Assembly: GCA_900766165.1 (NCBI GenBank)
Contig: CAAFUK010000084.1
Coordinates: 1-8,376, forward strand
Length of the DNA: 8,376 bases
Direction of reading: 5' to 3'
Source of the DNA: an uncultured Collinsella sp.
GTDB lineage: Bacteria > Actinomycetota > Coriobacteriia > Coriobacteriales > Coriobacteriaceae
Below the pieces are notes generated by a model. That model saw nothing but the letters and a program-made list of their open reading frames with translations. It searched no databases and was not told the origin of the DNA. Positions 1 to 4,606 of this stretch are shown here, in pieces; the first letter of the stretch is position 1; each line of letters opens with the position of its first letter. The translations under genes were made by a program, and so were the position numbers.

Positions 1-43
1 AAAAAAAGAGGGCGCGCCCCCCCGTTGGGGGCGCCACGTTTTT
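1..43 (-). terminator. Intrinsic terminator of the hipBA operon, possibly bidirectional
   Basis: GCGCCCCC at 14-21 pairs with GGGGGCGC at 27-34 around a 5-nt loop. Read on the minus strand, the hairpin is followed by a CT stretch and a run of T (the A run at 1-7 on the plus strand). It starts about a dozen bases after the hipA stop codon (46-48), so it should end the hipBA transcript. A T run at 39-43 lies on the other side, so the same hairpin could also stop plus-strand transcription coming from outside the window. Confidence 0.8.
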
Positions 44-45
44 CG

Positions 46-1335
46 TTATGAAGCAAATTGTTCTAGAACTTTAATTCTGGGAGCTGCATCTCCGAAAATC
101 TGAGTCGCTACTCGACCTAGATCACCAGATGCTTCAGACAATTCGCCAAGCTTCTGTTTTGTGCACTCTGCAACCTCACAGCAGATGGCACGGTAACGCC
201 TGAGCGGCAAACTTAAATCTTCGGCAACAAATTCAAAGTCCTTTGCATCCACCTCATCGATAACGCGATGGTCACCGATGTCGATACCGAGATTATGGTC
301 ATAGCCCAAAATCGTCGTACACACAATGTCATACGCCGGTGACAGACGCTTTGACCGCCAGTTGGGCCCCAATAGAAGCGAATGGTTTTTGAGATGCGAA
401 TCGCAGTTTCCCAAAAGGTAGTCAATTGCCACTTGACGGCCGAAAATCTGAACATCCGCTATAGCATTTGACGACTGCTCCCTGAGAAGTCGTCCGCACA
501 TCGCCATATAATTTGTATTTGGCTGGTTTTCGTATTTCATAAACGACGGCCAACCCAATGCTTGGCAAAAGTCTTCCTGATGGAGGCGCATGGGAGTCCG
601 ATTTCCTTCAACAATACTGCCTCCATCTGTCCAGACACGGTCATAGCGCTCCGAGATAAATACATTGTCGAGCACTTCAGACGCAAACGACCCCGCCACG
701 CACAATCCCGATGCCTGCGCTACATCCATGCAAACTTGTTCGTTCGTGGGTAAATCTGGATGCTTGCCCGAGGCAACCTTAATGATATGCGTCGAGGGGG
801 CAGAACCAATCGGCAGCATCCATTGTCCGGGACCAGCGGTCTTCGCATCCGCACTGCGAGGTAAATACCAACCAGTCTTCGATTGCGCCCCCGCCAGCGA
901 TAATCGCGAAATCTGCATCGCATTCGCGATCTCGACAATCTCGCTCTTATGCAACTCATCCGCATCCGCCTGCGTCAACGACCTAAACCCAGCTCGCGAT
1001 TCAACGGCGTCATCCGAACGAAACATGAGAGCCCCAACGCACTCCTCGCCCAAACGCGCCAACATCGAAAGGTAGTCGGACTGAGGAATCTGGAATCGCG
1101 TGGACAACTCCGCACGAACCGGCCCCTCGGGAATCATCCCAGAAAAGAAGCCGCCATATTCATTCGAGTGAAAGGATTCGCGCCGAAGCGGCAACGAGGC
1201 AGACAACGGTGCCGCCGACTTCTGAGACAAATAACGCTCACTGTAGGAAAAAATAATGTCGCCGGTATCAACCGCATCGAACGAGCCCACCGGCTCAAAC
1301 TCTCCTTGGAACTCACGCATGACACAAAGAGACAT
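46..1335 (-). CDS. hipA: HipA-family serine/threonine kinase toxin
   Basis: Toxin kinase of a type II hipBA module. The best-studied member, E. coli HipA, phosphorylates glutamyl-tRNA synthetase and induces dormancy; the target here is not known. The protein has 429 residues, a usual length for the family. Residues about 5-105 fit the N-terminal HipA domain, and about 140-390 the kinase domain. The glycine-rich loop is SLAGAQSK (146-153), in which Ser146 aligns with the autophosphorylated serine of E. coli HipA. Lys186 in THIIK is the likely ATP-binding lysine. ERYDR (229-233) and HQEDFCQALG (252-261) are family signatures. The catalytic loop is DSHLKN (312-317) and the metal-binding motif is SPAYD (332-336), so every key residue is present and the kinase should be active. 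The ATG lies 3 nt after the hipB stop, with an AGGGGG-like ribosome site inside the end of hipB, which suggests translational coupling. An in-frame ATG five codons later (1318-1320) is less likely. The gene is visibly more AT-rich than its neighbours, which hints at transfer. Confidence 0.93.
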   Translation of the reverse strand: MSLCVMREFQGEFEPVGSFDAVDTGDIIFSYSERYLSQKSAAPLSASLPLRRESFHSNEYGGFFSGMIPEGPVRAELSTRFQIPQSDYLSMLARLGEECVGALMFRSDDAVESRAGFRSLTQADADELHKSEIVEIANAMQISRLSLAGAQSKTGWYLPRSADAKTAGPGQWMLPIGSAPSTHIIKVASGKHPDLPTNEQVCMDVAQASGLCVAGSFASEVLDNVFISERYDRVWTDGGSIVEGNRTPMRLHQEDFCQALGWPSFMKYENQPNTNYMAMCGRLLREQSSNAIADVQIFGRQVAIDYLLGNCDSHLKNHSLLLGPNWRSKRLSPAYDIVCTTILGYDHNLGIDIGDHRVIDEVDAKDFEFVAEDLSLPLRRYRAICCEVAECTKQKLGELSEASGDLGRVATQIFGDAAPRIKVLEQFAS

Positions 1336-1338
1336 TCC

Positions 1339-1575
1339 CTACCCCCTATTCCTAAGCATAATGTCAATACCGAGACTATTTGCTATCTCAAGTACTTGCT
1401 TTAGGTTTGCGCCGGCTTTCCCGCGCTCAAGATCACCCACAAATCTGGGGCTACATTGATTGAACTCAGCGACTTCACACTGCGTATAGCCAAGCTCTTT
1501 TCGTCTGGAGCGAATCTGCTTGCCCAAATCCTCTAAAGAGCGAACTATTTTCTCTTTTTCGTCAAAGCCAGCCAT
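1339..1575 (-). CDS. hipB: HipB-like antitoxin, XRE-family HTH repressor
   Basis: Small antitoxin of 78 residues with one helix-turn-helix domain. In known HipB proteins a dimer binds palindromic operators at its own promoter and holds HipA in an inactive complex. LGKQIRSRRKELGYTQCEVA leads into the recognition helix region (CSPRFVGDLERGK), followed by LKQVLEIANSLGIDI; the DLERGK and LG(I/L) patterns are typical of HipB. I chose the ATG at 1573-1575 because a GAGGTGG ribosome site lies just upstream. The frame stays open to an ATG at 1585-1587 and a TTG at 1588-1590, but those have no comparable site and begin at the edge of the first operator. The stop TAG is 3 nt before the hipA ATG, so the two form an operon with antitoxin first. 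Three matching palindromes upstream support self-repression. Confidence 0.9.
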   Translation of the reverse strand: MAGFDEKEKIVRSLEDLGKQIRSRRKELGYTQCEVAEFNQCSPRFVGDLERGKAGANLKQVLEIANSLGIDIMLRNRG

Positions 1576-1578
1576 AAG

Positions 1579-1585
1579 CCACCTC
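1579..1585 (-). promoter_or_regulatory. Ribosome binding site that decides the hipB start
   Basis: Read on the minus strand this is GAGGTGG, 3 nt before the ATG at 1573-1575 (6 nt counted from its GAGG core). It supports that ATG over the in-frame ATG at 1585-1587, which lies inside or upstream of this site. Confidence 0.6.
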
Positions 1586-1588
1586 ATC

Positions 1589-1610
1589 AATCTTCCTGTT
1601 TGGGAAGATT
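1589..1610. promoter_or_regulatory. hipBA operator box 1 (start-site proximal)
   Basis: 22-bp inverted repeat with arms AATCTTCC and GGAAGATT and a 6-bp centre. It overlaps the downstream part of the -10 box and the expected transcription start of hipBA, so a bound repressor would block RNA polymerase directly. It is the first of three copies at exact 39-bp steps. Confidence 0.8.
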
Positions 1611-1613
1611 ATA
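1608..1613 (-). promoter_or_regulatory. -10 box of the hipBA promoter
   Basis: The minus strand reads TATAAT here, a perfect sigma-70-type -10 box, which would start transcription near 1601 and give a leader of about 25 nt before the hipB ATG. No good -35 hexamer lies 16-18 bp upstream; that stretch falls within operator box 2 (GGGAAG at 17 bp). The promoter may therefore be weak or need help. Operator box 1 overlaps the -10 box by three bases. Confidence 0.65.
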
Positions 1614-1627
1614 GCTCAAGCCATCTG

Positions 1628-1649
1628 AATCTTCCCATTTGGTAAGATT
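1628..1649. promoter_or_regulatory. hipBA operator box 2 (-35 region)
   Basis: 22-bp inverted repeat, AATCTTCCCA arm facing GGTAAGATT, with one mismatched pair in the arms apart from the centre. It covers the -35 region of the hipBA promoter. A flanking G/C pair extends the symmetry to 24 bp (1627-1650), as in box 3. It lies 39 bp from box 1 and 39 bp from box 3, start to start. Confidence 0.8.
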
Positions 1650-1666
1650 CTAACGCGTTCATTTAG

Positions 1667-1688
1667 AATCTTCCCAAATGGGAAGATT
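1667..1688. promoter_or_regulatory. hipBA operator box 3 (upstream, best palindrome)
   Basis: Most perfect of the three boxes: 10-bp arms AATCTTCCCA and TGGGAAGATT, with only the central pair unsymmetric. A flanking G/C pair extends it to 1666-1689. It lies between the hipBA promoter and the end of the sensor kinase gene (stop at 1714-1716). As RNA it would form a 10- to 11-bp hairpin just after the kinase stop, but no T run follows, so an operator role is more likely than a terminator role. Confidence 0.78.
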
Positions 1689-1713
1689 CCGTCGATTGCG
1701 CCACGCGGACCGG

Positions 1714-2757
1714 CTACTCGAAATAATGGAATTTGTTCGTTGAGAAGGCAAAGGTTACGGTGAAGCCTTCGCCGGGCTCGGACGCTGCGGTGACATCGAT
1801 GCCCATTTTGGAGCATAGGCGCGCCACCAGGTAGAGGCCGATGCCCGTTGCGCGCTTGGTCGTGCGGCCGTTGTCGCCGGTAAAGCCCTTCTCAAACACG
1901 CGCGGCAGATCAGCCGCACTCACGCCGCAACCGTTGTCGGCAACGGTGAGCTCAATGCGCTCGCTCGCCAGGCCCTCGTCCAGCAGCGCGCCCGAAAACA
2001 TGATCTTCGCACCATCCTCGCGGGCGTATTTGATGCTGTTTTGAATGAGTTGGCCCAGAATAAACTCGAGCCACTTCTCGTCGGTAAACACCTCAAAATC
2101 GAGGTTCTCGCACACTGGCGCCACATGTGCCGCGATAAGTTCGCGCGCATTGGCCTTAATCGCACCCGTCACCAGGGTCTTAAGATCCCAGCGGCGGATC
2201 AGGTAGTCGCGCTCCACGACCTCCGAGCGCGCATAGTACAGCGCCTGGTCGATATAGCGTTCCACGCGGGCGAGTTCGCAGCCCAAGTCGTCCACGCGCG
2301 ACAGGTCACCTTCACTGCCGTCCAGGTTTTCCAGGATCAGATGAGCTGCCGCCAGGGGCAGCTTGGCCTCGTGGACCCAGCTCTCGATATAGTCGCGATA
2401 GTCGTCGGTCTGACGGCGTCCTTCTGCAACCTCATCGCAAGCTGCCTTGCCCACGCGGCGCAAGACCTCGTATTCGAGCTCGCCCTCGGCATAGGTCGGA
2501 CACTGCACCATCTCTTGCACCCATGCAGGGCTTTCCAGCTCCTCGGCCGCGCGCTCCAGCTGATGCAAAAAACGACGACGGCGCGCGTACTCGATCACAA
2601 TGCCGAGCATGCCAAAGATAAAGGACACGCCAACAGCCACAACCACGATGGAAACGGGAGCGCCGGCAACCGTCAGCACAAAGCAGCTCAACAGTACGCC
2701 GCACGTCCACACGGCGACGGGAAGCAGCGCGTCTTTAAAGAAATTGACAAACGACAT
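1714..2757 (-). CDS. Two-component sensor histidine kinase, BceS-like intramembrane-sensing type
   Basis: Membrane sensor kinase that should autophosphorylate on His129 and pass the phosphate to the regulator encoded just upstream. The 347-residue protein begins with two closely spaced hydrophobic helices (about 9-31 and 35-56) with almost no extracellular loop, followed by an Arg-rich stop-transfer stretch (59-62). The phosphoacceptor motif is WVHEAKLP (127-134), a variant of HEIKTP. The ATPase domain has its N box around Asn240 (LIQNSIKY), DNGCG (274-278), FEKGFTG (288-294) and TGIGLYL (304-310). Two helices with no sensor domain, and the FEKGFTG...TGIGLYL pattern, match BceS-type kinases, which usually sense through a partner ABC transporter in defence against peptide antibiotics. 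No such transporter lies in this window, so the signal is unknown. The gene starts 9 nt after the regulator's stop, with an AGGGG ribosome site, and is surely co-transcribed with it. Confidence 0.92.
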   Translation of the reverse strand: MSFVNFFKDALLPVAVWTCGVLLSCFVLTVAGAPVSIVVVAVGVSFIFGMLGIVIEYARRRRFLHQLERAAEELESPAWVQEMVQCPTYAEGELEYEVLRRVGKAACDEVAEGRRQTDDYRDYIESWVHEAKLPLAAAHLILENLDGSEGDLSRVDDLGCELARVERYIDQALYYARSEVVERDYLIRRWDLKTLVTGAIKANARELIAAHVAPVCENLDFEVFTDEKWLEFILGQLIQNSIKYAREDGAKIMFSGALLDEGLASERIELTVADNGCGVSAADLPRVFEKGFTGDNGRTTKRATGIGLYLVARLCSKMGIDVTAASEPGEGFTVTFAFSTNKFHYFE

Positions 2758-2766
2758 GGCCGGCCC

Positions 2767-3438
2767 CTAGACCGAATAGCCCTGGCCGCGGTGCGTGGTC
2801 AGATACCCCTTGATGCCGATTTTTTCGAGCGTAGTGCGCAGGCGGTTGATGTTGACGGTGAGCGTGTTGTCGTCCACGAAGGCATCGGAGTCCCACAGGT
2901 CCTGCATGATGGCCGAGCGCGAAACGATCTTGCCCGCGCAACTCAGGAGCAGCGCGAGGATACGCAGCTCGTTTTTGGTGAGCTCGGTGCTGTCGCCAGT
3001 TGCCGTGTTGGTGACCATGGAGCGGGCGAGGTCAAGCTCCAGCCCCTTGTGGACAAGCGTGCTGCGCTCGCCGGCCGCCGCGGTGCGACGCAGCAGGGCG
3101 TTGATGCGCGCCACGAGCACGCGCGCGCTATAGGGCTTGGGAACAAAGTCGTCCGCGCCGAGCGTCATGGCCATGACCTCGTCGATCTCGGTCGTGCGCG
3201 ACGTGAGGACGATGATGGGGACCTCGGATTCGCGGCGAACCTCGTGGCAGATATGCTGGCCGTCCTTGACGGGAAGCGTGAGGTCGAGCAGCACCAGATC
3301 GGGCGCGGCGGCAAGGATATCGCGCGAAACGTGCTCGAACGACTCACAGGCCTCGACCTCAAATCCGGCCTGTGCAAGGATGCTGGCGAGCTCGCGACGG
3401 ACTGGCTCGTCGTCCTCAACGATATAGATCAGCGCCAT
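2767..3438 (-). CDS. OmpR/PhoB-family response regulator, BceR-like
   Basis: Cytoplasmic DNA-binding regulator of 223 residues, partner of the kinase encoded immediately downstream. The receiver domain (about 1-118) has the acidic pocket Glu8-Asp9-Asp10, the phosphoacceptor Asp52 in LLDLTLP, Thr79 in VLTS and Lys101 in PKPY, so it should be a fully working phospho-receiver. The C-terminal winged helix (about 130-223) carries ELTKNELRIL (152-161), the recognition region DDNTLTVNINRLR (189-201) and the wing TTHRGQGYSV at the end; this combination is typical of regulators paired with BceS-type kinases. The ATG at 3436-3438 has a GAGGGGAG ribosome site about 8 nt upstream. It is first in a two-gene operon with the kinase. 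Its targets cannot be told from the window. Confidence 0.93.
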   Translation of the reverse strand: MALIYIVEDDEPVRRELASILAQAGFEVEACESFEHVSRDILAAAPDLVLLDLTLPVKDGQHICHEVRRESEVPIIVLTSRTTEIDEVMAMTLGADDFVPKPYSARVLVARINALLRRTAAAGERSTLVHKGLELDLARSMVTNTATGDSTELTKNELRILALLLSCAGKIVSRSAIMQDLWDSDAFVDDNTLTVNINRLRTTLEKIGIKGYLTTHRGQGYSV

Positions 3439-3470
3439 GGATTCCGCTCCCCTCTTGGTTGTCTTGTCCC

Positions 3471-3476
3471 ATTATG
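3471..3476 (-). promoter_or_regulatory. Possible -10 box for the two-component operon
   Basis: The minus strand reads CATAAT here, 32 bp before the regulator ATG. No convincing -35 hexamer lies at the right distance, so this is weak. The rest of the 177-bp gap (3439-3615) holds no gene that I can support. Confidence 0.3.
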
Positions 3477-3580
3477 ACCGCGGAGCCGCAGGTACGCGCC
3501 TCGCGCGACACCAAGGTGACAGAACTGTTCGCGAACGAAAACGCTTGGCTCGTCCCTCGCTCGCAACGGGCGCGGGATTC

Positions 3581-3617
3581 AAATGATTATTAAATCCCCG
3601 TCCCAGAAAAATCATTT
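3581..3617 (-). repeat. Inverted repeat at the end of the unknown gene
   Basis: AAATGATT (3581-3588) and AATCATTT (3610-3617) form an 8-bp stem around a 21-nt loop that contains CCCCGTCCC. The right arm runs two bases into the stop codon (3616-3618) of the minus-strand gene. The stem is AT-rich and not followed by a clear T run, so a weak terminator or a dispersed intergenic repeat are both possible. Confidence 0.35.
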
Positions 3618-4347
3618 AGCGGCGAGCACGGAGCTTTTCGTAGCCTTCGGCGAAGAAGGCGACCGTAGCGGCGTCGGCCTCGGCGGCGTCCATCTCGGTT
3701 GCGGGGACCACGCCGTGCTCGTCGCTCACTAGGAACAGCGCGCCCTTAAGCTGCGCGGGAATGTCTACGCGCGTGACCGGGATGCCCTTGGTCTGGGCCA
3801 GCTGCTCAATGAGCGTCGCCGTGCCACACAGGCACTCGTCCGCCGGCGCCACAAAGGCAAGCTCGCCATTGTTGACGGCGGCGAGCAGCTCGGGCGCCAC
3901 GCCGGTCTCGTCGGCCTCGGAGCGAGCCTCGGCGGAGCGGGCACGCAGCGCCTTGGCCGACGTATCGACCAGCGGTTCGTACTCGCCCACCGTCATGGCG
4001 GCGTTGCCGTTGATGTCGATCACCAGCATGAGCACGCCGTCGCGTGCGGTGTAATCGCCCTCGGCAAGCGACCACTCAACGTGCTGTTTGGCCCAGCTGA
4101 GCATGTTATGGGTAAGCGGCTCGCCCTGCACCAAGCGCTCGGACAGCGCGCGGATGTGGCGGTTGAGCATGGGCACCTTTTTGTTGGACATGCGCCAACG
4201 GCAGATGAGCGCGGGCTTATCGAGCGTGAACTTCTCGACCGCCTCCTGATTGGCGCAAAAGTCCTCGTACGCACGCTGATCCTCGGCATTGCCAAACAGC
4301 TCGGCATCATCAATCTGGGGCATGGTTGTACCTTTCGTGTTAGTCAT
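3616..4347 (-). CDS. Conserved-looking hypothetical protein, soluble, 243 aa
   Basis: I do not recognise this protein. It has up to 243 residues, is acidic, with no signal peptide or membrane helix, so it is probably cytoplasmic. The N-terminal half is rich in charged helices (about 10-100); a short hydrophobic strand GVLMLVIDINGNA (104-116) follows; a low-complexity Ala/Glu/Arg helix (129-160) links to a second part with an ECLCGTATLIEQL segment (171-183) and a strand-rich end. Two cysteines (172, 174) are close together, but no metal site or catalytic motif is clear. Two starts are possible: ATG 4345-4347 with AAGAGGA just upstream, or ATG 4321-4323 with AAAGG upstream, giving MPQIDDAELFG and 235 residues. 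Codon use matches the GC-rich neighbours, which supports a real gene. A terminator-like hairpin ends 17 bp before the first ATG, so expression may depend on readthrough. Confidence 0.75.
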   Translation of the reverse strand: MTNTKGTTMPQIDDAELFGNAEDQRAYEDFCANQEAVEKFTLDKPALICRWRMSNKKVPMLNRHIRALSERLVQGEPLTHNMLSWAKQHVEWSLAEGDYTARDGVLMLVIDINGNAAMTVGEYEPLVDTSAKALRARSAEARSEADETGVAPELLAAVNNGELAFVAPADECLCGTATLIEQLAQTKGIPVTRVDIPAQLKGALFLVSDEHGVVPATEMDAAEADAATVAFFAEGYEKLRARR

Positions 4348-4355
4348 TCCGTCCT

Positions 4356-4361
4356 CTTATA
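4356..4361 (-). promoter_or_regulatory. Possible -10 box before the unknown gene
   Basis: The minus strand reads TATAAG here. If used, transcription would start only about 2 nt before the ATG at 4345-4347, which would favour the second start at 4321-4323. The matching -35 region would lie inside the terminator hairpin, and its sequence is poor. Confidence 0.25.
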
Positions 4362-4364
4362 CCA

Positions 4365-4399
4365 AAAAGACGGCCCTCCAAACGGAGCAGCCGTCTTTT
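4365..4399 (-). terminator. Intrinsic terminator between purH and the unknown gene
   Basis: AAAAGACGGC (4365-4374) pairs fully with GCCGTCTTTT (4390-4399), and an inner CTCC/GGAG helix (4376-4379 with 4384-4387) closes the loop. On the minus strand the stem runs into five T (4364-4368); on the plus strand only four T are present. It is therefore best placed to end minus-strand transcripts coming from purH, about 200 nt after its stop. Since it sits directly before the next gene's ribosome site, it could also act as an attenuator for that gene. Confidence 0.8.
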
Positions 4400-4420
4400 G
4401 CAAAGATTATTTTGAAGGCA

Positions 4421-4467
4421 TGGTGAGTCCAAGGACGGGTCAACATCCCGTCCACCTCAGTCAACCA
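4421..4467 (-). other. Second stem-loop in the purH downstream region
   Basis: GGACGGG (4433-4439) and CCCGTCC (4447-4453) form a 7-bp GC-rich stem with a 7-nt loop. Outer helices TGAG (4424-4427) with CTCA (4456-4459), and TGG (4421-4423) with CCA (4465-4467), can extend it with small bulges. There is no T run, so it is not a terminator. It lies between the long interrupted stem at 4484-4576 and the terminator at 4365-4399. Confidence 0.5.
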
Positions 4468-4483
4468 AGCTGGTCGGCGAGGG

Positions 4484-4576
4484 TTGCCCAGGTGCCGCAG
4501 ATTGCCGTGAAAGAGGAGCGACGCGTACTTGGGTACGCGAGCGACGAATGAACGGCAAGGTGCGGTGGCTGGGCAA
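4484..4576 (-). ncRNA. Candidate structured RNA element downstream of purH
   Basis: Two 25-nt arms (4484-4508 and 4552-4576) pair in three blocks: TTGCCCAG with CTGGGCAA, CCGCA with TGCGG, and TTGCCGT with ACGGCAA. Symmetric 3x3 and 2x2 internal loops separate them. The apical part holds a perfect 7-bp hairpin, CGCGTAC with GTACGCG (4522-4528 with 4533-4539). It is flanked by two direct copies of GAGCGACG (4516-4523 and 4539-4546), each of which overlaps the hairpin stem. Such regular, broken pairing is typical of a functional RNA rather than a mobile-element end. The transcribed strand is assumed to be minus, as part of the purH transcript. No protein frame here is convincing. I cannot assign it to a known riboswitch; T-box signatures are absent. 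Confidence 0.5.
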
Positions 4577-4583
4577 GCCGCAG

Positions 4584-4606
4584 CGCCACCTCCCTACTTA
4601 GTGGCG
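4584..4606 (-). other. Small stem-loop spanning the purH stop codon
   Basis: CGCCAC (4584-4589) pairs with GTGGCG (4601-4606), placing the purH stop TAA (4598-4600) in an 11-nt loop. It abuts the long stem at 4484-4576 and may be part of the same folded 3' region. Confidence 0.3.

Noticed and set aside
1589..1688. Three evenly spaced repeats as a mini CRISPR array
   Set aside because: Units are only 22 bp with 17-bp spacers, are near-perfect palindromes, lie exactly over a promoter, and no cas gene is present. Operators explain them better.
1666..1689. Hairpin after the kinase stop as an intrinsic terminator
   Set aside because: The stem is strong but no T run follows on the minus strand, and the same sequence recurs twice more as operator boxes.
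2041..3477. 478-codon open frame on the plus strand across kinase and regulator
   Set aside because: It spans two clear minus-strand genes and their junction, and its Arg/His/Ala-rich product shows no domain.
4081..4551. 156-codon plus-strand frame running from inside the unknown gene into the intergenic region
   Set aside because: Most of it is antisense to the unknown gene, its end passes through the terminator and structured stem, and it has no supporting motif or ribosome site.
4365..4597. T-box or other known riboswitch upstream of the unknown gene
   Set aside because: No T-box core (GGGTGGNACCGCG-like) or recognisable purine, cobalamin or TPP signature is visible. I keep only a generic structured-RNA call.
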